64,000 nt of DNA from Fructilactobacillus sanfranciscensis DSM 20451 (GCF_001436035.1 NZ_AYYM01000002.1:84853-148852); one strand, 5' to 3'; positions 19,159 through 28,351 are shown, counted from the stretch's first letter. Notes: a model not told the origin generated them from the letters alone. Numbers and translations are program-made.

Positions 19159-21315
19159 TTATTGACCTAAAAAGCTCTTAACTCCATCAACTAAATTATG
19201 AGCAACTTCAGATGCCTTTTGTGATACTTGACCAAGTTTATCTTTAATTCCATCAACAGTATTATTACTAGAATCATCATCTCCTAAATATGATTCATCT
19301 TGTTGCTGTTGCTTTTGCGCATATCTTGTTGCCGCATCTTTGACTTTAAATTGATTTTGCTCAGTATAAGGTAAGATATCTTCCATTTGATTCTTAAATA
19401 ATGTGTTAATACTATTACTTCCACTAGAAATCTCTAAATGATTATCTGAATTGGCATTGTCAAAACCTTCCCAACTAGCAACTACTACATCAGGAGTATA
19501 TCCAATTACCCACCAATCTCTTACAGCACGATTATCACCACTAGAATCATCTTCCGTAGTCCCTGTCTTACCAGCAACCTCATAACCACTTGGCTTTCCA
19601 CTAGCACTTGTTCCACCTGGTTTAAAGACATCAATTAACATACTTGTCATTTCACGAGCCGTGTCTGCTGAAATAATTTGTGAAGTATTTGTATCATGAC
19701 TAGCAATCGTTTTACCAGTTGAATCAACGATTTTTGTAATGTAGAAAGGGTGGGATAATTTACCTTGATTAGCAAACGCTGTATAAGCACCGGCCATCTG
19801 TTGAGGCGAAACACCTGTTGTTAAACCACCTAAAGCTAACGAAAGATTTTTGTCCTTCTTAGTCACGGGTAGTCCAAAACTTTGTACAGAATCATAACCC
19901 TTATCTACTCCAATTTTATTCAAAGTCCAAACTGCAGGAGCATTTAAGCTTTGTGCAACAGCCTTAAACATTGGAACTTTGCCTGAATACGTTTGAGAAA
20001 AGTTTTGCGGAGTATAGTTATTTTTACCATATGATTGTAGTTTATTATTGAGCATTGAATCGTATGAAAATCCATTTTCCAATGCTGGTGTATAAACCGA
20101 AATTGGTTTTAATGCCGATCCAGGCTGACGACGCATATATGTAGCACGATTATATCCCCGAAAAACTGTATCCCCACGTCCACCAACAACAGCTTGAACA
20201 CCACCATTTTTGGGATTGACTGCAATTGAAGCGGCTTGTACTTTCTGACCATCCGCACCATTACCCGGAAACAATGATGAATCTTTAAATTCACTTTGAA
20301 AACTTTGTTGTTGCTGCTGATTCAAAGTTGTATAAATCTTATAGCCATCATTCATAATTTGTTTTTCTGATAAGCCGTATTGATTAATGGCTTCATCAAT
20401 AACAGCATCAAAATAGTATGGATATTTATATCCATTTTGATCATCTAAATCATCACGGACTTCCATTGGCTTGCTTTGATAAAGTTTAACTTGATTTTCT
20501 GGAATCTTGCCAGTTTCTCCCATTAACGCCAAAACAACATTTCTTCGTGCTTTCGCTGCCTCTGGATGATCGATTGGATTATTACTTGGATTTTGTAACA
20601 TTCCTGCCAAAGTTGCCGCATCTTGAACTGGTAAATCTTTTGCATCCATCCCAAAATATTTACGAGATGCATCTTGCACACCATAAACCCCATTACCGAA
20701 GTAAGAATTATTCATATACATCGTAATAATTTGTTTTTTAGAATAAATATTTTCAATTTCAATTGAAATAAATAACTCTTTAAACTTTCTAGATAAAGTT
20801 TGTTGTTGTGATAAGAAAGTATTTTTAGCTAGTTGTTGGGAAATCGTACTACCACCACTACTTATTTGATTATCATGCAAAATCCTGTTTTTAAGGGCTA
20901 ATAAAATTGCTCGTGCATAACCCTTAACTGAAAATCCATGTTCATGATAAAAATTACGATCTTCGGTAGCAATAATAGCATTCCTAATATTAGGTGAAAT
21001 ATTATTACTGGAGACGTATGTCCCTTTCTGTGCGTATAATTTCCCTGCTTTTTTTCCACTTTGGTCATAAATCACTGTCGATCTAGATAAGTTAGATTGT
21101 AAATTTTTAACATGTGAAGTTTTCGCAATAATCGTTAAGTAAATTGAAGAAATTAGCATAATGAATAAGACAATTGCAATTATCCATTTTGTAATTTGAT
21201 ACCTTTTCCAATATCTTTTTAAAACTCTCCAAAAAATTAAAAAGTATTTTCTAACAAAATTCCATAAAATACTCATTCCTTGTTTTAAGGAACTTATGAT
21301 TTTTTCTTTATCCAT
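19159..21315 (-). CDS. Class A penicillin-binding protein (PBP1A-like)
   Basis: 718 residues. A short cytoplasmic tail leads into one membrane helix (about 43-66). The glycosyltransferase domain GT51 (about 75-250) shows ATEDRNFYHEHG and SGGSTISQQLAKN. The transpeptidase domain (about 330-640) has all three motifs: SALK within RRQPGSALKP, SLN (SLNAPAV) and KTGTT. The C-terminus is Gln/Asp/Ser-rich. It polymerises and cross-links peptidoglycan on the outer face of the membrane. Intact; its 5' side borders the scrambled ISL3 region. Confidence 0.94.
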   Translation of the reverse strand: MDKEKIISSLKQGMSILWNFVRKYFLIFWRVLKRYWKRYQITKWIIAIVLFIMLISSIYLTIIAKTSHVKNLQSNLSRSTVIYDQSGKKAGKLYAQKGTYVSSNNISPNIRNAIIATEDRNFYHEHGFSVKGYARAILLALKNRILHDNQISSGGSTISQQLAKNTFLSQQQTLSRKFKELFISIEIENIYSKKQIITMYMNNSYFGNGVYGVQDASRKYFGMDAKDLPVQDAATLAGMLQNPSNNPIDHPEAAKARRNVVLALMGETGKIPENQVKLYQSKPMEVRDDLDDQNGYKYPYYFDAVIDEAINQYGLSEKQIMNDGYKIYTTLNQQQQQSFQSEFKDSSLFPGNGADGQKVQAASIAVNPKNGGVQAVVGGRGDTVFRGYNRATYMRRQPGSALKPISVYTPALENGFSYDSMLNNKLQSYGKNNYTPQNFSQTYSGKVPMFKAVAQSLNAPAVWTLNKIGVDKGYDSVQSFGLPVTKKDKNLSLALGGLTTGVSPQQMAGAYTAFANQGKLSHPFYITKIVDSTGKTIASHDTNTSQIISADTAREMTSMLIDVFKPGGTSASGKPSGYEVAGKTGTTEDDSSGDNRAVRDWWVIGYTPDVVVASWEGFDNANSDNHLEISSGSNSINTLFKNQMEDILPYTEQNQFKVKDAATRYAQKQQQQDESYLGDDDSSNNTVDGIKDKLGQVSQKASEVAHNLVDGVKSFLGQ

Positions 21316-21316
21316 T

Positions 21317-21565
21317 AATTATTTCTCCTAGGAATAAACTTATTTTAATTTTATCATAAAGAATAAAAATAACATGAATAACAAAAAACGGAAGTTTGTC
21401 AAATGGTGTTGAAGGATAGTTTCTATCCTTTGGAGATCTCCTCGTGTGGGAGATCTTTTTTGTTGTTTTATTAGTTGCGGCGTTTAATCTGGTGTGTTGT
21501 CTGAATATCGTACTTGAAGGCATAACAAATAAGCCTACCATCGTGACGTTATTGTGGTAGATAAT
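21317..21565. other. Intergenic stretch with the presumed right end of the ISL3 element
   Basis: About 250 bases with no gene. From about 21389 (GGAAGTTTGTCAAATGG) the sequence resembles the terminal repeat of lactobacillar ISL3-type elements, and the GC content rises from there. A hairpin with a T run at 21433-21459 (AGATCTCC/GGAGATC) is probably an element-borne terminator that blocks transcription into the penicillin-binding protein gene region. Confidence 0.45.
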
Positions 21566-21927
21566 CTAGGCAATCAGCTGGTAGACGCGTGTGAACATAT
21601 TGGCCTGATTGGAGAAGCCATAACAAGCACGTTTGAACTCCTTGATCTTACGGTTGATGCCCTCTATCGGTCCGTTAGAGTAGGACGATTTGTCGGCGTT
21701 AATTACTCCATTAAGATTCTTTCGTAGGGTATGCATGGCCGTATCTAGGGGCGTGCCGTTAGGCTGATAGTTAGTGATGATATTCTTGAGTTCATCAGCG
21801 TGATGCCCCATCAAAGCATCGTGGAGATCGATGTAGGTTTCATAAGCTGTTTTGAAGGCCGGAAACGTAGGGTCTAGAATTTTTGGTGTTGGAAAGTATT
21901 TCCATTCCAAAAGTACTAGGCCCTTTT
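21566..21927 (-). mobile_element. ISL3-family transposase, C-terminal fragment
   Basis: Reads LLEWKYFPTPKILDP and ends FKRACYGFSNQANMFTRVYQLIA, with the SNGPIEGINRKIKEFKR signature found at the C-terminus of ISL3 transposases, including the last acidic residue of the DDE set. It has no N-terminal half in this orientation; that half lies inverted at 22007-22845. Its first 58 bases are repeated, inverted, at 23307-23364. GC-rich compared with the chromosome. Confidence 0.85.
21870..21927 (-). repeat. 58-bp inverted repeat, left copy
   Basis: Identical, in reverse complement, to 23307-23364. It encodes the KGLVLLEWKYFPTPKILDP part of the ISL3 transposase. Here it is continuous with the C-terminal transposase fragment. 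Confidence 0.9.
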
Positions 21928-22006
21928 TGATAACAAAAAAGGCATCTAAGCCTCCCTAGTGCTATGCTTTAAGCGACGAAACTTAAGATAAGCGGGGTAG
22001 GAATAG

Positions 22007-22845
22007 ATGTCTCAACTAGATAATACACTTAAATTACTGGGAATTACAGACACAAACATTCAGGTGTTCGGTACTCGTGAGGAATTTCATGGTCGGGGCT
22101 CGGGTCGCAAAAAGTATTTGGTCATCCAGGCAGAGCTTACCTACACACTCAGGCGCTGTCCCAGCTGTGGATACAATACGTTGCACCCTAACGGATACAA
22201 GCTCACTCATGTCCACATTTGCAGGACCCATGGACCGGCCCGTAATTCTAGAGCTAAACAAGCAACGCTGGCGTTGTAGTAACTGCCATAGCACTTGTAC
22301 GGCCACCACTCCAGTGGTATCAACCAACCCACGCCATCGGTCACGGACTGGCGACTCATGTGCTGAAGCTAGCTAGTAAATCACTCCCGGCTAAGACTAT
22401 CGCCAGTCTCACCGGTATTTCGACAAACTCAGTTCAGCGTATTTTGACGGCTAATATTCATCCACACGCGAGCCGCCGGTTACCGATTAATCTATGCTTT
22501 GATGAATTCCGTTCCACGCACGGCTCCATGTCGTTTATTTGCATTAACGCCGACACTCACAAATCAGTTAAAGTACTTAGCGACCGCCTTAATAGAACCA
22601 TCAAACAGTTCTTTCTTAGTCAGTACAGCACCGCAGAACGGGCCGCGGTTCAACGCGTCATCATGGACATGAACGCCTCCTATCAGGCATTCGTGCACGA
22701 ACTATTCCCTAACGCCGAACTCATTATTGATCGGTTCCACATTATTCAATTAATGGGCCAGACGATTGAAGAGTTTGAGATGTTACAAAATTTGCCGCCG
22801 GAAGAATTATTAGCCAGACGTCAAGCTCGCTTCCGCAAGTTTTAA
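22007..22845 (+). pseudogene. ISL3-family transposase, N-terminal two thirds, frameshifted
   Basis: Starts [15 protein letters not shown] and shows the N-terminal zinc-ribbon (CPSCGYNT, then RCSNC in another frame) and the DDE core (LCFDEFRSTHG, IIDRFHIIQL). Reading the homology needs at least two frame changes, near 22230 and near 22340, so no full protein is possible. It stops at RQARFRKF. The rest of the coding region is missing here and the C-terminal end is on the other strand at 21566-21927. Codon use and GC content are unlike the host genes. Confidence 0.85.
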
Positions 22846-22915
22846 AAGCCCCATATGGGCGCAAGCTTACTTTGGGTTAGTGTAATATCGTATCACAAAT
22901 GGACTATTCCGTGAT

Positions 22916-23290
22916 TTAATTCACAAACAAGAGAAAGCCAAGCGCAAAAAGTGCGGGCCCTCCTTGCGTGAAAATAATCTTTTTGTTTGCTGTTACAGAA
23001 CCGAACAGCGCAGCAATTACAACAAAACCTATAAATAGAACTTGGACGTGAAGCGAAGCCATACCAGTGAGACCATATCGGGCGTATACGATACCGACGC
23101 CAACAAAGCCATTGTATAGGCCTTGGTTGGCCATTGACATGCGTGCTTCTTTAATTGCTAAGTATTTCTTCGACAAGTCGAAAGCGTTGCGTGCTATTTT
23201 AGTTTGCGTGCCAAACATTTCAAGCAACATAATGAGCAACGCCTCTACTGCGACAAATATAACAAAAATATCTTTCAAAATAATCATCAT
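22916..23290 (-). CDS. DUF1304-family membrane protein
   Basis: 124 residues (123 if the second ATG at 23287 is used; the site AGGAGG is better spaced for it). Four hydrophobic segments are visible: IFVIFVAVEALLIMLLEMFG, GFVGVGIVYARYG, VLFIGFVVIAALFGS and GPALFALGFLLFV. The pattern MANQGLYNGF after the first helix is typical of DUF1304, small integral membrane proteins of unknown role. The gene has a higher GC content than its neighbours and sits inside transposase debris, so it was probably brought in horizontally. Confidence 0.8.
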   Translation of the reverse strand: MMIILKDIFVIFVAVEALLIMLLEMFGTQTKIARNAFDLSKKYLAIKEARMSMANQGLYNGFVGVGIVYARYGLTGMASLHVQVLFIGFVVIAALFGSVTANKKIIFTQGGPALFALGFLLFVN

Positions 23291-23306
23291 GATCCTCCTA
23301 GTATAG

Positions 23307-23364
23307 AAAAGGGCCTAGTACTTTTGGAATGGAAATACTTTCCAACACCAAAAATTCTAGACCC
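23307..23364 (+). repeat. 58-bp inverted repeat, right copy
   Basis: Reverse complement of 21870-21927. Here it is an isolated piece of ISL3 transposase sequence, ending at GACCC before ordinary chromosomal sequence downstream of argS. Confidence 0.9.
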
Positions 23365-23366
23365 CC

Positions 23367-23413
23367 AAAAACTTATAAACACAGTTATCATTAACCTGCT
23401 GTTATAAGTTTTT
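23367..23413 (-). terminator. Probable argS terminator
   Basis: Arms 23367-23378 and 23402-23413 are complementary over 12 bases, with T-rich sequence following on the minus strand. The loop is long (23 bases). Confidence 0.5.
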
Positions 23414-23423
23414 TAAACGATTA

Positions 23424-25115
23424 TTACATTTCGTTAGGAGCCTTAACACCTAATAATCTCAATGATTCTTTTAGAATAATTGAGACACTTTTTACTAATG
23501 CTAAACGAGCATTTAATTCATCATCTTCAACCAAAATTTTAGTGTGTGCGTAATATTTGTTGAAGGCTTTTGCTAATTTTAAAGAATACTTAGCAACCAC
23601 AGAAGGTTCAAATTCTGCATTAGCTCGCTTTACAATTTCAGGGAATGCTTGAATTAATTTAATTACTTCCCAAGCGTCTTCATTAGTTAAAGCATAATTA
23701 TCTGAATTAATATAGTCTGATTTAGCTTTTCGAAGAATACTTTGTGCTCTAGCATGAGCGTATTGAACATAAGGACCTGTTTCTCCTTCAAATTTCAACT
23801 GTTCTTGTAGATTGAAGTCAATACTATCAATTCTAGAATTCTTCAAATCACCAAAGACAATTGCACCAACCCCAACTTCTTCAGCAACTCTATCTTTATC
23901 TTTAAGGTCTGGATTTTTTTCAACAATTTGTTGCTTTGCCATCTTAACGGATTCATCTAAAACTTCGTTAAGTAATACAATATTACCATGACGGGTTGAT
24001 AATTTTTTACCGTTAACTGTAATTAACCCAAATGGAATATGATGCAATCCAGCTGCGGAGTCTAACCCCATTTTCTTTAAAACTGCTTTGAGTTGTTTAA
24101 AGTAATAAGTTTGTTCAGAACCAACTACATAAAGATTCATTACAGGATGATAAGTTTCATCACGATAAATTGCTGTGGCAATATCACGAGTTACATATAA
24201 TGAAGCACCATCAGTTTTTAGGATTAAAGCAGGATTAAGATTTTCATCGCTCAAATCAACTACTGATGCACCCTGTGATTTTTCAAGTAATTCATCTTTT
24301 TTTAAAGTGTCTACAACATCTTGTAACTTTTCATTGTAAAATGATTCCCCATTGTAAGTATCAAATTCTACTCCAAGTTTTTTATACGTTTGGTTGAATG
24401 CTTCTAAAGAAACTTCACGGAACCATTTCCATAAATGAACCGCCTCTGGATCACCATCTTCGAGTTTCTTAAACCATTCTCGTGCTTCTTCATCATACTC
24501 TGGATGGATTTCATCTTCTTTATGAAAACGAATGTAATATTGAACTAAGTAGTGAATAGGATCACGTTTAACATCTTCTTCACTTCCCCATTTAAGATAA
24601 GCTGTAATTAATTTACCAAACTGAGTTCCCCAATCACCTAAATGATTATCTTTAATTGGTTTATAGCCATTTTTTGTAAGGATTTTAGCAATTGAATTTC
24701 CAATAACAGTTGAACGTAAATGACCCATTGACATTGGTTTAGCAATGTTAGGAGAAGACATATCAATAGTAACTACTCGATCTTCACCTTGATGGTTATC
24801 ACCAAAATGTTCTTCTTCAGTCAAAACTGTTTCAATTACCTGATGGCTTACTTTACCCTTATCAAGGAAGAAGTTAACATATGGTCCTGCTGCAACGACT
24901 TTTTCAAAAGATTCACCATTGATATTATCAACGATTTCTTGTGCAATTACTTGAGGTGATTTGTGTAATTCCTTTGACAAAATAAATGCTGGGAAAGAAA
25001 TGTCACCATTTGCTGATGTTTTAGGTTTTTCAATTTTTGCATAAATATCATTAGTAGATACTTTACCATCTACCACACTTGATACAGCATCCGCTACAAT
25101 TTGTTTGTAATCCAT
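23424..25115 (-). CDS. argS: Arginyl-tRNA synthetase
   Basis: 563 residues from the ATG at 25115. A GTG three codons upstream (25124) is inside the ribosome site AAGGAGTG, so the ATG is the real start. Class I synthetase: the HIGH motif appears as SPNIAKPMSMGHLRST near residue 121, and the KMSKS position is replaced by KLSTRHGN, as in most ArgRS. The C-terminal anticodon-binding domain (ALVKSVSIILKESLRLLGV) ends at the usual position. It is governed by the arginine-type T-box leader at 25135-25325. Confidence 0.96.
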   Translation of the reverse strand: MDYKQIVADAVSSVVDGKVSTNDIYAKIEKPKTSANGDISFPAFILSKELHKSPQVIAQEIVDNINGESFEKVVAAGPYVNFFLDKGKVSHQVIETVLTEEEHFGDNHQGEDRVVTIDMSSPNIAKPMSMGHLRSTVIGNSIAKILTKNGYKPIKDNHLGDWGTQFGKLITAYLKWGSEEDVKRDPIHYLVQYYIRFHKEDEIHPEYDEEAREWFKKLEDGDPEAVHLWKWFREVSLEAFNQTYKKLGVEFDTYNGESFYNEKLQDVVDTLKKDELLEKSQGASVVDLSDENLNPALILKTDGASLYVTRDIATAIYRDETYHPVMNLYVVGSEQTYYFKQLKAVLKKMGLDSAAGLHHIPFGLITVNGKKLSTRHGNIVLLNEVLDESVKMAKQQIVEKNPDLKDKDRVAEEVGVGAIVFGDLKNSRIDSIDFNLQEQLKFEGETGPYVQYAHARAQSILRKAKSDYINSDNYALTNEDAWEVIKLIQAFPEIVKRANAEFEPSVVAKYSLKLAKAFNKYYAHTKILVEDDELNARLALVKSVSIILKESLRLLGVKAPNEM

Positions 25116-25134
25116 GTAATTCACTCCTTCTAAA

Positions 25135-25325
25135 TAAAAAGACCCCTACATTAAAAAATGTAAGAGACGAGATTAACCCGCGGTACCACTCTATTTGGAT
25201 AATACCCACTTTAATTATTAATTTAAATTGCCTAAAAAGTACGAATTCACTTAAGGACTTTATCTAGCTCACATCATCCTAGACTCGCTGTAAAATTCAC
25301 TTAAATTACTATTCTTTCATCTTTG
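25135..25325 (-). promoter_or_regulatory. T-box riboswitch, arginine specifier
   Basis: The conserved T-box segment (GTGGTACCGCG on the minus strand) lies at 25179-25190, followed by a terminator hairpin and T run at 25135-25165. Upstream are Stem I features: AGTA near the base, GCGAG and a terminal loop. In the specifier loop the triplet CGT followed by A lies at 25241-25243, matching arginine. Uncharged tRNA-Arg should stabilise the antiterminator and let argS be transcribed. Confidence 0.85.
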
Positions 25326-25337
25326 GCAAATCACAAA

Positions 25338-25408
25338 AGCGGGCGACGGGAATCGAACCCGCGACGTAAGCTTGGGAAGCTTAAATTTTACCACTAAACT
25401 ACGCCCGC
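25338..25408 (-). tRNA. tRNA-Gly (CCC)
   Basis: 71 bases. Acceptor arms GCGGGCG/CGCCCGC, T arm with GTTCGATTC, and an anticodon loop TTCCCAA giving anticodon CCC, which reads GGG. Discriminator T; CCA is not encoded. It lies only 12 bases upstream of the argS T-box leader on the same strand. Confidence 0.93.
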
Positions 25409-25420
25409 AATACGTTATAG

Positions 25421-25429
25421 ATTATACCA
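25421..25429 (-). promoter_or_regulatory. Extended -10 promoter of tRNA-Gly
   Basis: On the minus strand TGGTATAAT lies 12 bases before the tRNA 5' end. It is the nearest promoter upstream of both the tRNA and the argS leader. Confidence 0.6.
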
Positions 25430-25497
25430 TCTTTGATAATCATTGTCATTAAAATTAAGAATGAGATGTTATAATAAATTAATAACGGAGGTTTGTT

Positions 25498-25830
25498 ATG
25501 TTAGTTAATATTATGATGTTTCTTTGGGCATTACTAATCATCCCATTTTTGGTTGGAATGTACGTCAAGCAAGATAAAACAATCATTAAAATTATGATTT
25601 ATACCAGAATTATATATTTAATCGTTTTAGTTGGAGATATTATGCTAATCCTCCGAAACTTTAAAACTAATCCAGTAATTGATACTTTGAGTTTTTTCGC
25701 AACAGTTATCGCAATTTCTTTCATTGATATTTCTTATCAACGTAAGATTCAAGGTAATTTTAAGTCTTATCTGATTTGGATTACAATTATTAGTATTATA
25801 ATCTCTATTTTTTGCTTATTTTTAATTTAA
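25498..25830 (+). CDS. DUF1516 (YisL-like) membrane protein
   Basis: 110 residues, four membrane helices (about 4-22, 30-50, 60-78 and 88-108) with short connecting loops. The size and helix pattern fit DUF1516 proteins such as Bacillus YisL, of unknown function. Site GGAGG precedes the ATG and an extended -10 (TGTTATAAT, 25467-25475) lies upstream. Convergent with murE. Confidence 0.75.
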   Translation: MLVNIMMFLWALLIIPFLVGMYVKQDKTIIKIMIYTRIIYLIVLVGDIMLILRNFKTNPVIDTLSFFATVIAISFIDISYQRKIQGNFKSYLIWITIISIIISIFCLFLI

Positions 25831-25831
25831 C

Positions 25832-25861
25832 AAAAACACGTCATTTAATTGACGTGTTTTT
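25832..25861. terminator. Bidirectional terminator between DUF1516 gene and murE
   Basis: 12-base arms (25832-25843 and 25850-25861) with a 6-base loop, A-rich on one side and T-rich on the other. Confidence 0.85.
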
Positions 25862-25868
25862 TTGTTTG

Positions 25869-27395
25869 CTATAAAGTTTCCAACAAATCGCGAACAACTT
25901 TTGAGTCGGTTGGATATGGTGTATCTACCCCATTAATTTTTTGATAAGGATCTTGCCCTTTACCAAGGATTACACTTATATCTTCAGGGCTACTATTTAA
26001 AATAGCATCTTTAATTGCCTTTTCTCGATCCATTTCGAAAATCACTTTCACATTGTCATGATTAATATGTGCATCTATTTCACTCGCAATTTTCATCGGA
26101 TCTTCAAATGCTGGGTCATCCATTGTTAAATAAGCAACGTTTGCCTCTTCACTTAAAGCCTTACCAAATCCTTCACGACGATCAATTCCTTTGTTACCAG
26201 GACTACCAACTACAACAGAAACCTTTCCGTGATGACTTTGACGTTTCAAAAAATTTAATAAAGCTTTAGTACTAGCATAATTATGTGCATAGTCCACATA
26301 TACAACTCCATGATTATGGCTACGATACATTTCCATTCGCCCTGGAATTCTTGTATTTTTAATGCCTTCAAATAATTGATCTCGTTTGAATCCCACTAAA
26401 CCTGCTGAAATAATTGCATCAGTTGCATTTGATTCATTATAATCACCAGGAATCCCAATTGTATAATCACCTTCAACTCCAAGTGATTTAGCTTTTTCAC
26501 TAAGTGCGATTAAAGAGATTTTACTATCATTTAAAGTATCTTCATGACTTTCAAAAACAAAATCTAAATCAACTGGCAAAGAAACGTCCCCACCATTTCT
26601 AGCAAATAAATAAATATCTTCTGGATTGGTAGTGGCTTTAGCAGCATAATAAACATCTTCAAAATCTGCAGTCTCAGCATTTAAAATAACTTTATTTGAA
26701 TTTACCAATAATTGCTCTTTACAATGAAGATAATTAGCAAAAGTTGGATGTTCATTCTCACCAACATGATCTGGTGAAATGTTAAGAAAAGATCCCACGT
26801 CAAATTTCAAACCGTAAACTCGATTTTTCAAATATGCTTGCGAAGATACTTCCATAACTAAATTCTTCATTCCATTATCAACGGCTTTTCGCATATTTTT
26901 AAATAAATCTAATGATTCAGGTGTTGTTAAATGAGATTTAAAAATTTCGTTTGGACCTAAAACAGTATTAACCGTTGAAAAAAGTGCTGTTTTTTGATTA
27001 GTTGCTTGCTTAATTCCATCATAAATGAAATATGCAGTCGTTGTCTTGCCTTTCGTTCCAGTAATTGCTATTGTATTCATTTCATCTTGCGGAAATGCAA
27101 AAAACGCAGCTGATAATATTGACATTGCTTTTTGAATGTCAGAAACTATGAACTCTGTCATTCCTTCGCTTTGTGTTAAATGTTTTTCAGCAACAACACC
27201 AGTAGCACCTGCATTTTTAGCATTCGTAACAAATTCTGGCTTATAGTTTCCTTTACAAAAAAACAAAGTATTACTTTTAATATCACGAGAATTATAACTT
27301 ACGTAATCAAAACTAGTACTTTTTGTAATATGCTGGTTTTTTAGCAAATTATGTTCCAGTAAAATAGTCTTAATTTCATCAATATTTAAGGACAA
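25869..27395 (-). CDS. murE: UDP-N-acetylmuramyl-tripeptide synthetase MurE
   Basis: 508 residues. ATP loop ITGTKGKTTTAYF near residue 110; the Mur ligase central and C-terminal domains follow (SPDHVGENEHPT, YVDYAHNYAS). In the substrate pocket the motif reads DDPAFEDP instead of the DNPR of meso-diaminopimelate enzymes, so the third residue added is probably lysine or another diamino acid, in line with Lys-type lactobacillar walls. Monocistronic. Confidence 0.9.
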   Translation of the reverse strand: MSLNIDEIKTILLEHNLLKNQHITKSTSFDYVSYNSRDIKSNTLFFCKGNYKPEFVTNAKNAGATGVVAEKHLTQSEGMTEFIVSDIQKAMSILSAAFFAFPQDEMNTIAITGTKGKTTTAYFIYDGIKQATNQKTALFSTVNTVLGPNEIFKSHLTTPESLDLFKNMRKAVDNGMKNLVMEVSSQAYLKNRVYGLKFDVGSFLNISPDHVGENEHPTFANYLHCKEQLLVNSNKVILNAETADFEDVYYAAKATTNPEDIYLFARNGGDVSLPVDLDFVFESHEDTLNDSKISLIALSEKAKSLGVEGDYTIGIPGDYNESNATDAIISAGLVGFKRDQLFEGIKNTRIPGRMEMYRSHNHGVVYVDYAHNYASTKALLNFLKRQSHHGKVSVVVGSPGNKGIDRREGFGKALSEEANVAYLTMDDPAFEDPMKIASEIDAHINHDNVKVIFEMDREKAIKDAILNSSPEDISVILGKGQDPYQKINGVDTPYPTDSKVVRDLLETL

Positions 27396-27463
27396 TTCTT
27401 TTACCTCATTTTTAATTATTTATTTATTTATTAGCAGTTTAATTCTAGCAAAACTTATTTTTG

Positions 27464-27922
27464 TTAATCAACTGAAGTTATTTTATGAATGTCGACATTA
27501 TCAAGTTGATCACTTACAACGTTGATAACTTCTAGAGCTTCATCAATTTGACTTCTAGTCAAACCCAAAATATCAAAACACTGATTAACATGTGCATAAA
27601 TTTCTTGTTCCATTTTTTTGGCATAATCAGTGATATTAATATTAACTACACGCTCATCTTTGGTTGAACGTGATTTAATTACCCACCCATTTTTTTGAAG
27701 TCTTTTTAATAGCGGAGTAAGTGTCCCACTATCAAGATCTACGTAAGATCCTAATTCACGGACTGTAATTGGCGTATGTTTCCAAAGAACGAGCATAAAC
27801 GCATACTGAGGATACGTTAGCCCATAATTTTCCAAAACATGTTGATAAAATCGATTAAATTTTTTATTTGCATTATAGATGCCAAAACATAATTCTCCAT
27901 CTATTTGTCTAATTTCTGCCAT
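27464..27922 (-). CDS. MarR-family regulator, OhrR-like
   Basis: 152 residues, winged helix. The N-terminus has ELCFGIYNANKKFN with Cys12 at the place of the peroxide-sensing Cys15 of Bacillus OhrR, and the recognition region reads DLDSGTLTPLLKRLQ, as in OhrR proteins. A one-cysteine sensor of organic hydroperoxides is therefore likely. No ohrA-type gene is adjacent, so the target is not shown by context. Confidence 0.82.
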   Translation of the reverse strand: MAEIRQIDGELCFGIYNANKKFNRFYQHVLENYGLTYPQYAFMLVLWKHTPITVRELGSYVDLDSGTLTPLLKRLQKNGWVIKSRSTKDERVVNINITDYAKKMEQEIYAHVNQCFDILGLTRSQIDEALEVINVVSDQLDNVDIHKITSVD

Positions 27923-28028
27923 AATACATTACTCCAATCAATAGTTAGTTATGTACAACTTAGTTATTTATATACTAAACTATGATTTAACAACTGTCTA
28001 TAGCAATAAAACGATTGTTGAAATTTAA

Positions 28029-28056
28029 AAAGTCCTGTCTTGAGAGACAGGACTTC
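28029..28056 (-). terminator. Terminator after the 81-codon gene
   Basis: Perfect 11-bp hairpin (AAGTCCTGTCT with AGACAGGACTT) and a 4-base loop; T-rich sequence follows on the minus strand. Confidence 0.8.
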
Positions 28057-28063
28057 TTTATTA

Positions 28064-28309
28064 TTATTCAAAAAATACTCGACTGTGTGCAGTTTCGTTG
28101 TAAATATCAAAACGACCTTGTTTTAATTCTACTTTATACATGTCAGTTTTTTTAGTTTCATTTTTTGCAAAATTCATCAATTCGTGTTCCACACTACTGT
28201 TATCTTTGTGACCTTCAGAATTTAATAATTCTTCTTGGACACGGGGATACTTTAAAACTTCTTCTAATTTCTTTTCAAGTTTTGCACCATCAGTTGTAAA
28301 TTCTTTCAT
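28064..28309 (-). CDS. 81-residue protein of unknown function behind a tandem T-box
   Basis: Begins MKEFTTDGAKLEKKL. The product is charged and soluble, with one predicted helix (residues 7-30) and a C-terminal strand-like end (GRFDIYNETAHSRVFFE). I recognise no family. The site AGGA precedes the ATG at 10-12 bases. It has its own extended -10 (TGCTATAAT, 28343-28351 region) beyond the last T-box terminator, so it can be transcribed independently, but it is also the only gene that the T-box leader at 28362-28732 can feed. Confidence 0.65.
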   Translation of the reverse strand: MKEFTTDGAKLEKKLEEVLKYPRVQEELLNSEGHKDNSSVEHELMNFAKNETKKTDMYKVELKQGRFDIYNETAHSRVFFE

Positions 28310-28342
28310 AGTAAATAATTCCTACATAATTGTATTTCCCCC

Positions 28343-28351
28343 ATTATAGCA
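28343..28351 (-). promoter_or_regulatory. Extended -10 element of the 81-codon gene
   Basis: TGCTATAAT on the minus strand, about 35 bases upstream of the start codon and downstream of the T-box terminator. No clear -35, which is usual for extended -10 promoters. Confidence 0.5.

Noticed and set aside
22034..22376. Frames overlapping the ISL3 N-terminal part on both strands
   Set aside because: Shadows of transposase sequence. Only the pieces with the zinc-ribbon and DDE residues were used, as parts of one frameshifted pseudogene.
22916..23290. DUF1304 gene as a chromosomal housekeeping gene of this locus
   Set aside because: Its base composition differs from its neighbours and it is enclosed by transposase pieces on both sides, so it was treated as imported.
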